The notes beneath the pieces were generated by a model that saw only the letters and a program-made list of their open reading frames with translations, was not told the DNA's origin and did no database searches. From Rheinheimera hassiensis (GTDB lineage Bacteria > Pseudomonadota > Gammaproteobacteria > Enterobacterales > Alteromonadaceae), in assembly GCF_022436675.1 (NCBI RefSeq), contig NZ_JAKUJZ010000001.1:310001-374000 (forward strand): DNA of 64,000 nucleotides. Direction: 5' to 3'. How positions within the stretch are numbered: position 1 is the stretch's first letter; the number at the start of each line of letters is the position of its first letter. This document shows, in pieces, positions 53,739-62,246 of this stretch. A program made the position numbers and the translations under genes.

Positions 53739-54764
53739 TTACTCTGCCTCGGCACGCAGTTTAACGGCCGCCTGATTAACAACATCGAGCCTGCATTCCG
53801 ATACAGTATCAGCCCCAGCTTGCTGTGCCGTCAGAATCTGCTGTTGGCTATCCAGCAGGTTATTGTCCTGCGGCTGCAGTTTCAACGCGCTATTGATCAG
53901 CTTTGTCGCTTTGCTATAGCAGCCAAGTTCACTTAACAACACGGCATAATTGTTCAGATACGACACTTCTTGCTGAGCCATCGCCAGGCCTTTGTCAAAC
54001 CAGGCCGCAGCAACTAACGGCTCTACAGAGAAATAATGATTACCCAGTAAAAAATACGGTAACCAGTAATCCGGCCATTGCCGGATGGCGTTTTTAAGCG
54101 CAGCAAGGCCAGCATCAGGCTGGCCGGTGTTAAGTAAATCCTGGCTGGCTCTGGTGTATAAAAACGATTCTAACTGCGTACTGGTTTTATCCGGCGGCAG
54201 CATGGCTAACAACCAATAATTACCGCGCTGCCAGGTGCGTTCAAAGGTAGCAAAATTAAGCCGGTACGCTTGTGTTACGCCGGTATGCAGAACCACTTCG
54301 GCTGCATCAAGGTCGTAGCCAATTACCACGGCATAGTGCCACTGCGGCAACCAGGCAATGGAGTTGTTTTGCAGCACGATCACCGGGATGTCTTCTTCTA
54401 CCAGGCTGAGTAGCTGCGCCATAGTGGCACGCGGCTGCGCATAAGCCACCAGCCCCAGTTGCCGGGTTGCGGCTGCCATCTCAATTTGTAAGGTGCCATC
54501 CAAACCGGGAATAAAAGTAGCTGGCGCAATATCGTCAGGGCTTTTACTCAGACCATAAAAACCCGCTACTTCAGCTAAGGTTGTCGGGCCACAGAAAAAC
54601 TGTTGCTGCGGATAAAACGGTACCTGGGCAATAACATGTTGGCGCGTAATATCAGGCGGCGCAGCCAAGAGCTGTTTAGTTTGCGGTGGTGTCTGGCAGG
54701 CCGTTAGTACAACTAACAGACCAGCCAACAGGCTGGCCTGCAACACTGAACGGATAAAAAACAT
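53739..54764 (-). CDS. PA2778-family C39-like cysteine peptidase lipoprotein with TPR
   Basis: A 341-aa lipoprotein: lipobox LTAC at C23. The N-terminal half is a C39-type papain-fold peptidase with C58 in FFCGPTTLAEVAGFYG and H143 in PQWHYAVVIGYDL; the C-terminal half has tetratricopeptide repeats (LKNAIRQWPDYWLPYFLLGNHYF, LNNYAVLLSELGCYSKA). It is encoded three bases after the PA2779-type gene, a widely conserved pair of unknown function. The role may be in processing or maturing a small membrane partner. Confidence 0.85.
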   Translation of the reverse strand: MFFIRSVLQASLLAGLLVVLTACQTPPQTKQLLAAPPDITRQHVIAQVPFYPQQQFFCGPTTLAEVAGFYGLSKSPDDIAPATFIPGLDGTLQIEMAAATRQLGLVAYAQPRATMAQLLSLVEEDIPVIVLQNNSIAWLPQWHYAVVIGYDLDAAEVVLHTGVTQAYRLNFATFERTWQRGNYWLLAMLPPDKTSTQLESFLYTRASQDLLNTGQPDAGLAALKNAIRQWPDYWLPYFLLGNHYFSVEPLVAAAWFDKGLAMAQQEVSYLNNYAVLLSELGCYSKATKLINSALKLQPQDNNLLDSQQQILTAQQAGADTVSECRLDVVNQAAVKLRAEAE

Positions 54765-54767
54765 TTA

Positions 54768-55142
54768 TCAGATGGGGCGGATAAACGGATAAACGTCAGT
54801 AATACCCATCAGGTCCAGCACGGCTACTACTACCAGCACGGTTACGATAACACCGACGATGCCACCTGCCGGCATGTCGTTAAGTTCGTTATTTAACGTA
54901 TCCAGCTCTGCCGTAGTCATGGCGGCAATACGTTGTTTAGCATCTTCAGGGTTTACGCCCAATTCAATCAGCTTGTTCTGTACTTCGGCACTGTCGACAA
55001 AAGATAAAACCTGCTGTTTATTGTATTGGTGCTGTTGATTGGCAATAACCTGCTCTGAACTGTATACCCCGGCTGTTGCCTGGCCCATACCGAAGATTAA
55101 AATCGCAGTGGCGATGCTGGCTGTTATAAATTTATTCATCAT
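54768..55142 (-). CDS. PA2779-family small membrane protein
   Basis: A 124-aa exported protein: signal peptide about 1-25 (GMGQATAG), a helical middle with QVLSFVDSAEVQNKLIELGVNPEDAKQRIAAMT, and a hydrophobic C-terminal helix (GGIVGVIVTVLVVVAVLDLMGI). This is the layout of the PA2779 family. The ATG at 55142 has AAGGA seven bases upstream and is preferred to the TTG at 55157. It is in an operon with the C39 peptidase, and its double-glycine-like PAGG before the last helix might be a cleavage site; that is speculative. Confidence 0.8.
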   Translation of the reverse strand: MMNKFITASIATAILIFGMGQATAGVYSSEQVIANQQHQYNKQQVLSFVDSAEVQNKLIELGVNPEDAKQRIAAMTTAELDTLNNELNDMPAGGIVGVIVTVLVVVAVLDLMGITDVYPFIRPI

Positions 55143-55363
55143 GCATGTATCCTTCAACTTATTGTTTTTAGGGGAAATTTAATTATTATAGATAAGATTT
55201 ACAACGCTGACTGTTAAATATGCGGAGTTTCACAGAGTAGACCATATGCCGGCCCTGCGCAACTGAGCTAAGGGCAACCGGCGCTAACGCATCAGATCCG
55301 CTGGGTGCGCCGACAGCAGCAAGGAAATTTGCTGTGTAATTACGGGTTCAACACGTTAAGTGT

Positions 55364-56248
55364 TCACAGCCTTATTCTGGCAATATCTCGCGCTGGCGGG
55401 CAACCAAACATACGGGCATATTCACGGCTAAACTGGGACGGGCTTTCATAGCCGACTTTGTAAGCAGTGCTTGCTGCATCCATTTGTTGCGAGATCATTA
55501 AACTTCGCGCCTCCACCAACCTCACTGATTTTTGGAACTGCAACGGGCTCATATTGGTTACCGATTTAAAATGCACATGAAAAGAGGACACACTCATACC
55601 AGCAAGGCCCGCCAGTTCCTCTATCGTTATCGTTTGATCATAATCACGGCGCAATTTTTGAATGGCGACAGAGATACGTTGTGTCGGCGTGCCTTTTAAC
55701 GAAATTTGCGCGATTTCTTTGCCGTAGCTGCTACGCAGCATGCGATAGTGCATCTCGCGAACAAAGGCTTCGCTTAACACGGCAATATCCTCAGGTTCTT
55801 CCAGTAGTGTAAATAAGCGCAGCAGGCTGTCACCCATTTGCCGGTCAACCTGGCCGATAAATAAGCCGCTTTTCGCCGTTTTGTTGGCTACAGCCAGATA
55901 ATCCATTTGCAGCAACAACTCAGAAAGCAGCCGGACATCAATGTTGATCTGAATAACAAAATACGGCCGCTGTTCTGACGCTTCGACCACGGTGCCCAGA
56001 ATAGGCAAATCTACCGAGGCGATAAGAAACTCCAACTCGCCATAACAGAGCATGTCTGTGCCAAGCAGCACGCTCTTACGGCCTTGCACAATAATACACA
56101 GGCAAGGCTGATACACCGCAGGCATGGTGACCTGGGGGCGGCAGATTTTGTAGCAGAATACGTTGGGGATAGCGGTTGTGTTAACTCCCTCATCAACAGC
56201 TATCTGCTTAACCAAACGCAAAAGTTTTTGCCTCAAGTTGTCGTCCAT
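55364..56248 (-). CDS. AraC-family transcriptional regulator
   Basis: A 294-aa regulator with an N-terminal cupin-like AraC_N domain (CLCIIVQGRKSVLLG) and a C-terminal double helix-turn-helix (TIEELAGLAGMSVSSFHVHFKSVTNMSPLQFQKSVRL and AYKVGYESPSQFSREYARMFG). ATG 56248 starts a protein of normal family length; a longer frame begins at 56323 but has no ribosome site. It is divergent from the SDR gene at 56402, the likely target, and may also serve the yqhD-type gene. Confidence 0.9.
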   Translation of the reverse strand: MDDNLRQKLLRLVKQIAVDEGVNTTAIPNVFCYKICRPQVTMPAVYQPCLCIIVQGRKSVLLGTDMLCYGELEFLIASVDLPILGTVVEASEQRPYFVIQINIDVRLLSELLLQMDYLAVANKTAKSGLFIGQVDRQMGDSLLRLFTLLEEPEDIAVLSEAFVREMHYRMLRSSYGKEIAQISLKGTPTQRISVAIQKLRRDYDQTITIEELAGLAGMSVSSFHVHFKSVTNMSPLQFQKSVRLVEARSLMISQQMDAASTAYKVGYESPSQFSREYARMFGCPPARDIARIRL

Positions 56249-56401
56249 ATTCTGATTTACCTTTTTCGGCCGGATAATCAGGCAATCATACCGTATCTTT
56301 GTGTATCCATAACAGTGCTTCATACCGTTAGCATAACAGGCATCGGGGCAACCCGTATTTAACCAGCAGTATCTCTTGTTTATCTATGAAGGAGTCTTGT
56401 T

Positions 56402-57133
56402 ATGACAACTAATAAAGCCAAAGTTATTCTGATTACCGGGGCAAGCAGTGGTATTGGCGAAACGACAGCAAAAGTATTAGCAAAAGCCGGGCATACGGTT
56501 ATTGTTGCAGCTCGTCGTACCGACCGGCTTGAAGCCCTTGTTCAGACAATTAAGCAAGATGGTGGCATTGCCAAAGCCTATGCGCTGGATGTGACATTGC
56601 GTGACAATTTCAAAGCCGTGGTTGCTGCGGCAACGGAGGAGTTCGGCCCGATTGATGTACTGGTTAACAACGCCGGCTTAATGCCGCTGTCGCCCATGGC
56701 AGCGCTTAAATCGGACGAATGGGAGCAGATGATCGACGTTAACATTAAAGGTGTGCTAAATGGCATTGAGGCTGTTTTAACTGCAATGGAACAGCGCGGC
56801 GGCCACATTATTAACGTGGCGTCTATCGCCGCCCATAATGTTTTTCCCACCGCAGCGGTGTATTGCGCCACTAAGTTTGCTGTGCGTGCTATTTCAAACG
56901 GCCTGCGCTTAGAAACGAAAAAAGTACGGGTTACCACCGTTTCACCTGGCGTAGTGGAGAGCGAGCTGGCTCACACCACAACAGATACCGCAACCAAAGC
57001 CTGGCTGGAAGATTTCCGTAAGGTGGCGTTAAAACCAGAAGCCATAGCCAACGCTATTGCTTATGCCATTGCCCAGCCCGACGATGTGAATGTGGATGAG
57101 CTGATAGTACAACCCACTCAGTCCGGCTACTAA
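56402..57133 (+). CDS. Short-chain dehydrogenase/reductase (YdfG-like)
   Basis: A 243-aa classical SDR. ITGASSGIGETTA binds cofactor with AARRTDRL favouring NADP(H); NNAGLMPLSP, catalytic serine in INVASIAAH, and YCATKFAV with the tyrosine and lysine are present. The sequence GPIDVLVNNAGLMPLSPM is the hallmark of a group often found beside AraC regulators and YqhD-type alcohol dehydrogenases. GAAGGAGTC gives a strong ribosome site. Confidence 0.92.
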   Translation: MTTNKAKVILITGASSGIGETTAKVLAKAGHTVIVAARRTDRLEALVQTIKQDGGIAKAYALDVTLRDNFKAVVAAATEEFGPIDVLVNNAGLMPLSPMAALKSDEWEQMIDVNIKGVLNGIEAVLTAMEQRGGHIINVASIAAHNVFPTAAVYCATKFAVRAISNGLRLETKKVRVTTVSPGVVESELAHTTTDTATKAWLEDFRKVALKPEAIANAIAYAIAQPDDVNVDELIVQPTQSGY

Positions 57134-57140
57134 ACTGACT

Positions 57141-57172
57141 AAAGCCCGGCTGCGACGCGCTGCCGGGGCTTT
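57141..57172. terminator. Terminator between convergent SDR and alcohol dehydrogenase
   Basis: AAAGCCCGGC (57141-57150) pairs with GCCGGGGCTTT (57162-57172), with one bulged G, loop 11 bases; it lies in the 57-base gap between the two stop codons and can act in both directions. Confidence 0.7.
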
Positions 57173-57190
57173 CTGTCCGGCAAACCGGTG

Positions 57191-58345
57191 TTATAGCGCC
57201 AGCGTAAGAATTTGCCGTGCTTTAGCCAGATCAATATCGCTATGTTCGCCCAGCGCAGTCATGCCGTTGCGCTCCAGGTTGGCGATAAGTTTATCAATAT
57301 CGGCTGCTGCCAGGTTGTAATCCGACAAGCGGGTTTTTACCCCCATATGCTCGAAAAAGTCCTGGGTGGCTTTAATGGTTTTATCGATAATCTCATCCTC
57401 AGTACCGTTACTGATATCAAACACCCGCTGACCAAACTGCAGCAGCTTTTGCCGTTTAGTCTCGCGCTGCACGTACATTAGCGGTGGTAGCACTATGGCT
57501 AAAGTTTGCGCGTGATCCAGGCCAAACAATGCCGTTAGCTCGTGGCCTATCATATGGGTAGCCCAGTCTTGCGGCACGCCTTTACCAATTAAACCATTCA
57601 GCGCCATGGTGGCAGACCACATAACATTAGCGCGCACGTCGTAATCTTGTGGCGTAGTCAGCGCTTTGGGGCCTTCGCTAATCAGGGTTTGTAAAATGCC
57701 CTCGGCAAGGCGGTCTTGCAACGGCGCGTTTACCGGATATGTCAGGTACTGCTCTATCACATGCACAAAAGCATCAACCGCACCATTGCCCACTTGTTTT
57801 AACGGCAGTGAATAGGTGTATACCGGGTCGAGCACGGCAAATACCGGCTGCACTAAATCTGAACCAAAGGCACGTTTTTGTGCTGTAGCTTTTTTGGTCA
57901 CCACAGAGTTGCCGTTGCTTTCTGAGCCGGTGGCGGGCAGCGTTAACACAGCACCAATAGGCAACGCGCTGGTAAAAGCAGCGCCTTTGGCCAGAATATC
58001 CCACGGCTCGCCGTCAAAATGCGCGGCAGCCGCAACAAACTTGGCACCGTCGATTACGCTACCGCCGCCGACAGCCATAATAAAATTAATACCTTTAGCA
58101 CGCACCAGTTCGACTGCCTGCATCAGTGTTTCCAGCGTCGGATTGGGTTCTACACCACCAAACTCTTGGTAACTAACACCTTCCAGCAGCTTTATCACAT
58201 CGTCGTACACGCCGTTACGTTTAATCGAGCCACCACCGTATAACAGCAACACCTTGGCGTCTTTGGGTAAACGGCTTTTTGCTTCTTTAATCTGGCCTTT
58301 GCCAAATAAGATTTCGGTTTGATTTTTAAAGTTAAAATTTAACAT
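57191..58345 (-). CDS. Iron-containing alcohol dehydrogenase, YqhD-like
   Basis: A 384-aa group III metal-dependent alcohol dehydrogenase. LLLYGGGSIKRNGVYDDV and FIMAVGGGSVIDGAKF form the cofactor site; VDAFVHVIEQYL, DWATHMIGHELTALFGLDHAQTLA supply the metal ligands. YqhD enzymes use NADPH to reduce short aldehydes such as those from lipid peroxidation, including glyoxal. The ATG at 58345 with CGGAG is chosen over an upstream TTG. It follows the DJ-1-like gene by 27 bases on the same strand; an aldehyde-detoxification operon is likely. Confidence 0.92.
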   Translation of the reverse strand: MLNFNFKNQTEILFGKGQIKEAKSRLPKDAKVLLLYGGGSIKRNGVYDDVIKLLEGVSYQEFGGVEPNPTLETLMQAVELVRAKGINFIMAVGGGSVIDGAKFVAAAAHFDGEPWDILAKGAAFTSALPIGAVLTLPATGSESNGNSVVTKKATAQKRAFGSDLVQPVFAVLDPVYTYSLPLKQVGNGAVDAFVHVIEQYLTYPVNAPLQDRLAEGILQTLISEGPKALTTPQDYDVRANVMWSATMALNGLIGKGVPQDWATHMIGHELTALFGLDHAQTLAIVLPPLMYVQRETKRQKLLQFGQRVFDISNGTEDEIIDKTIKATQDFFEHMGVKTRLSDYNLAAADIDKLIANLERNGMTALGEHSDIDLAKARQILTLAL

Positions 58346-58372
58346 AGCTACTCCGGTATTCAATTAAGACAA

Positions 58373-59215
58373 TTAACGCTGCTGTTGCAGTTGTTCTAAC
58401 ACAGCTTGCGCCAGCGCTTTATCTGAAAACGGGTTTTGCCCGGTGATCAGCTCGCGATCCACCACTACATTCGGTGTCCAGGCTTCGCTGTATTGCATAG
58501 CACCACCGGCTTGTTGCATGGCCTTGCCAGGGTAATATTGCAACTTGTCGCCATTTAATGAGCCTTCAAATACGGTTTCTTCAGCGTCTGAAAAAATGGT
58601 CATTTTGTAACCGGCATAAATCCAGTTGGTTGCCGTGGCCGGATTTTGCTGTACCAGCGCCTGTTGATACTGTTGCGGTCTTTGTTGCGCAGACAACAGC
58701 GCAATAGGGCCATGACAAATAGCTGCAGTGGGCTTAGCTTGTGCATTAAAATGCGTAAGAATGGTGCCAACTTCAGCGTTATTGGCTAAATCAATTAACG
58801 GCGCATGGCCACCGGGAATGAATACCGCCTCGTATTTTGCCAGGCCGCCGTCAATCACTTCTTTTAACGACAGCGTATCGTCGATGCCGGGGATAGCTGC
58901 AATAACCTGGCTGATGCGCTGCATTTCAGCTGCATCACCGGCGAAATACTGCACCGTTACCGACTTCTGATCTACTACCGGAGCATTACCCTTTGGCGTG
59001 GCTAACACCAGCTCGTAGCCGGCCTTGATAAACGCATCGGCCGGCACACCAAATTCATTCAGGTAGTAGCCTGTACTGAGTGTTTTGCCATCCTGCAGTT
59101 GCATCTGGCTTTCGCTGGATAACAACACCAAGATCTGGCCTTTGCTGTCGGCCGCCAGTGCCGTTTGGCTAAAGCTGCCCAGCAGGGCCACTGCTAATAT
59201 AGTGTGCTTAAACAT
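58373..59215 (-). CDS. Exported DJ-1/PfpI-family protein (Hsp31-like)
   Basis: A 280-aa protein of the DJ-1/PfpI (class I glutamine-amidotransferase-like) superfamily with a signal peptide (about 1-21, QTALAADS). The nucleophile elbow AAICHGPIALL has the catalytic cysteine, and EAVFIPGGHAPLIDL precedes it. Hsp31-type members are chaperones or glyoxalase III, converting methylglyoxal to lactate. Co-location with the YqhD-like gene supports a role in aldehyde handling, here in the periplasm. It is first in the operon and divergent from the LysR gene. Confidence 0.85.
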   Translation of the reverse strand: MFKHTILAVALLGSFSQTALAADSKGQILVLLSSESQMQLQDGKTLSTGYYLNEFGVPADAFIKAGYELVLATPKGNAPVVDQKSVTVQYFAGDAAEMQRISQVIAAIPGIDDTLSLKEVIDGGLAKYEAVFIPGGHAPLIDLANNAEVGTILTHFNAQAKPTAAICHGPIALLSAQQRPQQYQQALVQQNPATATNWIYAGYKMTIFSDAEETVFEGSLNGDKLQYYPGKAMQQAGGAMQYSEAWTPNVVVDRELITGQNPFSDKALAQAVLEQLQQQR

Positions 59216-59328
59216 AGTTGTTCCTCATTAAGGTGAACACTGAGGTGAGCTTTAAAGCAATCTCAGTGCTGTTTCAGGTGGTACCAGCTTAGGCGGTTTA
59301 GCTTGCGATGAGAATTCAGAGCTTTTAT

Positions 59329-59351
59329 TATCAGCCATCATATTTCTGATA
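59329..59351. promoter_or_regulatory. LysR-type binding box
   Basis: TATCAG (59329-59334), 11 bases, CTGATA (59346-59351): a perfect inverted repeat with the T-N11-A spacing of LysR-family sites. It lies between the divergent DJ-1-like and LysR genes, 11 bases before the LysR start, and probably mediates autoregulation and control of the DJ-1/yqhD operon. Confidence 0.7.
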
Positions 59352-59362
59352 GCTGATCGCTT

Positions 59363-60265
59363 ATGTCGTATTTTGTGCAGTTACGTACTTTTGTTGAAGT
59401 GTACCGCTGCGGCACGATTACCCGTGCCGCAGCTAACCTGGGTTTATCGCAACCGGCGGCGACGGCGCATATTCAAAGCATAGAATCGCTGGTTGGCTTT
59501 GCGTTGTTTGAGCGCAAAGCACGCGGCGTAACACCCACCGCTGCCGCGCACGATTTAGCCTTGCAGGTATCCGCGCATTTAGACGCTGTTGAGCAAAAAC
59601 TGGCCTCGGTGCGTAACCGTAGCAATGCCGTGTACGGCACGCTGAACATTGCCGGCCCGGCCGAGTACGTCAGCCATATTGCCGGTGCGCAGTTTGCCAA
59701 TTTGTTGCAGGCGGGTGAGGTGAATCTGGTGGTGCATATCGGTAATAAAGATCGCATTTATCAGCTGTTGGCAGATGGTACTGCTGAGCTTGCCATTACT
59801 GCTTCAACACCGGATCCGGCAGTTTATGATTACCAGATTATTGACAGTGAACGGCTGATGTTGGTAGCCAACCGCTTTACCGGCGCACATTTGTCGCAGC
59901 AAGCCGTCAGTGCAGAGCGGCTGAGGCTGTACCCTGTGGTCAGTTATGATCAAACCCTGCCGCTGATCCGCCATTACTTTAATGCCGTGTTTAATGAAAG
60001 CTGCCAGTCGCCGATCGCTGCCATTTGCCCCGACATTCGTGCCATTGCCGGTATTGTCAAAGCCGGTGTCGGTTATAGTGTGCTGCCGGATTATTTATGC
60101 CGCGATGCAATAACTGGCGGCGAGCTGGTGCAACTGGGTGAAGCGGGGCCAGAGAATTTTATTTATCTGGTATGGCGTAAAGGGGCGCTAAAGCACCCCA
60201 GAGTCAGTTATGCCAAAGATATTCTGCTGGCGTTTGCCAATATCAATAAATATGCGGCTAACTAA
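59363..60265 (+). CDS. LysR-family transcriptional regulator
   Basis: A 300-aa LysR regulator: N-terminal winged helix-turn-helix (VQLRTFVEVYRCGTITRAAANLGLSQPAATAHIQSIE) and a periplasmic-binding-protein-like effector domain (about 90-295). It is divergent from the DJ-1/yqhD-type operon, its presumed target. The effector is unknown. Confidence 0.93.
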   Translation: MSYFVQLRTFVEVYRCGTITRAAANLGLSQPAATAHIQSIESLVGFALFERKARGVTPTAAAHDLALQVSAHLDAVEQKLASVRNRSNAVYGTLNIAGPAEYVSHIAGAQFANLLQAGEVNLVVHIGNKDRIYQLLADGTAELAITASTPDPAVYDYQIIDSERLMLVANRFTGAHLSQQAVSAERLRLYPVVSYDQTLPLIRHYFNAVFNESCQSPIAAICPDIRAIAGIVKAGVGYSVLPDYLCRDAITGGELVQLGEAGPENFIYLVWRKGALKHPRVSYAKDILLAFANINKYAAN

Positions 60266-60348
60266 GCGCTTTGCCAACGAAAACCACAGAAATTGCGATA
60301 CACTTAGCGCAATTATTTGTTGCAGTAAGTGTTTGTTGAGGAGCCGCT

Positions 60349-61575
60349 ATGCCACGTTATTCTGCTGAGTTTATTAAAGAGATGCCTAAGTCTGATTTGC
60401 ACCTGCATCTGGATGGCAGCCTGCGGCTGGATAGCCTGATTGAAATGGCCAAACGCACCGGCACTAAACTACCGGCCGATACAGTAGAAGGCTTAAAGCA
60501 GCTGGTATTTAAAGAAAAGTACAACAACCTGGGCGAATACCTGCATTGTTTTCAGTACACCTGTGCGGTGCTGCGCGATATGGAAAACTTAGAGCGCGCA
60601 GCTTACGAACTTGCCATAGATAACCAGCTTGAAGGCGTAAACTATATTGAAGTGCGTTTTGCGCCGCAGCTGTTAATAGACTTACCTAACGGTATCGATT
60701 TTGACCGCGTAATGCATGCGGTTAATAACGGCTTAAAACGGGCAATGCAGGAATACAACCGCAGCGAAGTTGTGATGAGCAGCCAGAAACCGCCATTTGC
60801 CTACGGCATTATTAACTGCGCCATGCGGATGTTTGGCGATAAAGGCTTTTCGCCCTACTACACCAACCTGTTTCAACTGATGCGTGATTTTGCGCCTATT
60901 GATGTCATTAAGCTGGCGGCGATGGAGCTGGTGCGCGCCAGTGTGCGATTACGCGACGAAGAGGCTATTCCTATTGTCGGGCTGGACTTAGCCGGCCAGG
61001 AATCCGGTTATCCGGCCAGTAAATTTAAAGAAGTGTACGAATATGCTCATCAGCACTTTTTGCTAAAAACCCTCCACGCCGGTGAAGCCTATGGTGCAGA
61101 AAGCGTATTTGAAGCGATAACCGAATGTTATGCCGACCGTATCGGCCACGGTTACTCTATGTTTATCCCGGAGATGATCACTGACCCTGATATCAGCGAT
61201 AAAACCGCCTATATCCGCAATTTGGCGTCTTACATTGCGGATAAGCGTATCGCGATAGAGGTTTGCTTAACCAGCAACCTGCAAACCAACCCGGCCATTA
61301 CCGATATAAAGCAGCATAAGTTTAAAAATATGCTGGAAAGCCGCATTGCCACAGTTATTTGTACCGATAACCGTTTAGTGTCTAACACCACAGTCAGCAA
61401 AGAATACCAACTGGCACTGGATAACTTTGATATTCCGTTAAAGCGGCTAAAAGACATCGTAGCTTATGGCTTTAAAAAGAGCTTTTTTCCGGGCACGTAT
61501 GTGGAAAAACGTGAATATGCCAAGCAATGCCTGGAGTATTTTGATCATGTAGCAAAGCGATACGGATTTATTTGA
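60349..61575 (+). CDS. add: Adenosine deaminase
   Basis: A 408-aa zinc hydrolase of the adenosine deaminase family. LPKSDLHLHLDGSL-type HLHLDG (residues about 16-21), LDLAGQESGYPASKF, LKTLHAGEAYGAESV with the metal histidine, RIGHGYSM and VCLTSNLQTNP are present. The final metal aspartate lies in ICTDNRLVSNTT, where the TDDP of enterobacterial enzymes is TDNR, as in the actinobacterial-type subfamily. It is longer than E. coli Add by about 70 residues. It converts adenosine to inosine in purine salvage. GAGGAGCC precedes the ATG. Confidence 0.92.
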   Translation: MPRYSAEFIKEMPKSDLHLHLDGSLRLDSLIEMAKRTGTKLPADTVEGLKQLVFKEKYNNLGEYLHCFQYTCAVLRDMENLERAAYELAIDNQLEGVNYIEVRFAPQLLIDLPNGIDFDRVMHAVNNGLKRAMQEYNRSEVVMSSQKPPFAYGIINCAMRMFGDKGFSPYYTNLFQLMRDFAPIDVIKLAAMELVRASVRLRDEEAIPIVGLDLAGQESGYPASKFKEVYEYAHQHFLLKTLHAGEAYGAESVFEAITECYADRIGHGYSMFIPEMITDPDISDKTAYIRNLASYIADKRIAIEVCLTSNLQTNPAITDIKQHKFKNMLESRIATVICTDNRLVSNTTVSKEYQLALDNFDIPLKRLKDIVAYGFKKSFFPGTYVEKREYAKQCLEYFDHVAKRYGFI

Positions 61576-61765
61576 TTAAAATCAATAATATAGATGTCAT
61601 GTCGCAAAAAGCATACACAGTAAGCAATTGAAAAATAACACTTTTAAAATTGCACCTTATTAACTGTTGCTAAACAGCGACAGTTAATTCCCCCACCTTG
61701 TTAGCCTCGCCTACAAAATAAAATTAACCAACTGATTTATAAAGAAAATAAAATAAATTTCAAAG

Positions 61766-61782
61766 TTGGCACAAGGCTTGTA
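61766..61782 (+). promoter_or_regulatory. psp-like sigma54 promoter
   Basis: TTGGCAC (61766-61772), five bases, TTGTATTA (61778-61785). The -24 box is perfect; the -12 box has TTGT in place of TTGC, the same variant recalled for the E. coli pspA promoter. The start would be near 61793, 135 bases upstream of the small membrane protein gene. Confidence 0.55.
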
Positions 61783-61805
61783 TTAGTTATGGCAAGCGAC
61801 GATTC

Positions 61806-61870
61806 AGGAGAATGTCGCAAGCGCAAGTCTCAGAGCCCAGATAGCTCATGTGCCTTTGCAACATTCTCCT
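61806..61870 (+). ncRNA. Long stem-loop in the leader of the small membrane protein gene
   Basis: AGGAGAATGTCGCAA (61806-61820) pairs with TTGCAACATTCTCCT (61856-61870), 14 of 15 base pairs, around a 35-base loop with further GCGCA/TGCC pairing. The left arm has AGGAG and the right arm CTCCT, and the gene's ribosome site CGGAGG at 61917 could compete for pairing with CTCC. It may be a regulatory leader or a small RNA. The 352-base gap upstream of the gene holds nothing else. Confidence 0.6.
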
Positions 61871-61927
61871 TCAAAACGTCTTAACGCAGCCAAATCGAAA
61901 TAAACGCTGCATCTAACGGAGGTTGTT

Positions 61928-62113
61928 ATGGACTTTTTCTTACTTGGTACAGTGTTATTTTTACTGGCTAACGTAGCTGTAGCAGTAACCATGTTACGCC
62001 GTGTTAATTTAAACAACGACAGCGTTCTGGCTTGGGAGCAGGCACAAGTTGCTGCAGTACAACCAGTGGCAGTTCCACAGTACCAACCAATTTATTTGGC
62101 AAAAGCCGCTTAA
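61928..62113 (+). CDS. Small single-pass membrane protein
   Basis: A 61-aa protein: one hydrophobic helix (MDFFLLGTVLFLLANVAVAVTML, about residues 1-23) followed by a cytoplasmic or periplasmic tail with RRVNLNNDSVLAWEQAQ. No family recognised. Start supported by GGAGG six bases upstream. The psp-like sigma54 promoter and long structured leader, and a strong terminator behind, show it to be a single-gene transcription unit, possibly induced by envelope stress. Confidence 0.65.
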   Translation: MDFFLLGTVLFLLANVAVAVTMLRRVNLNNDSVLAWEQAQVAAVQPVAVPQYQPIYLAKAA

Positions 62114-62165
62114 CAGCCCGCTTTGCATGATGATCCCATGAGTTCAGCACTTGCTGAATGTTTGT

Positions 62166-62196
62166 AAGGCCAGCACCCCACTGGCCTTTTTTTTTT
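62166..62196 (+). terminator. Rho-independent terminator
   Basis: AAGGCCAG (62166-62173) and CTGGCCTT (62181-62188) form an 8-bp stem with a 7-base loop, followed by a run of T to 62196. It ends the small membrane protein transcript 53 bases after its stop codon. Confidence 0.95.
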
Positions 62197-62246
62197 GCCG
62201 CTAAAATAGGGTATGCTTAACAACCCTGTGAATAAGACAAACAATT

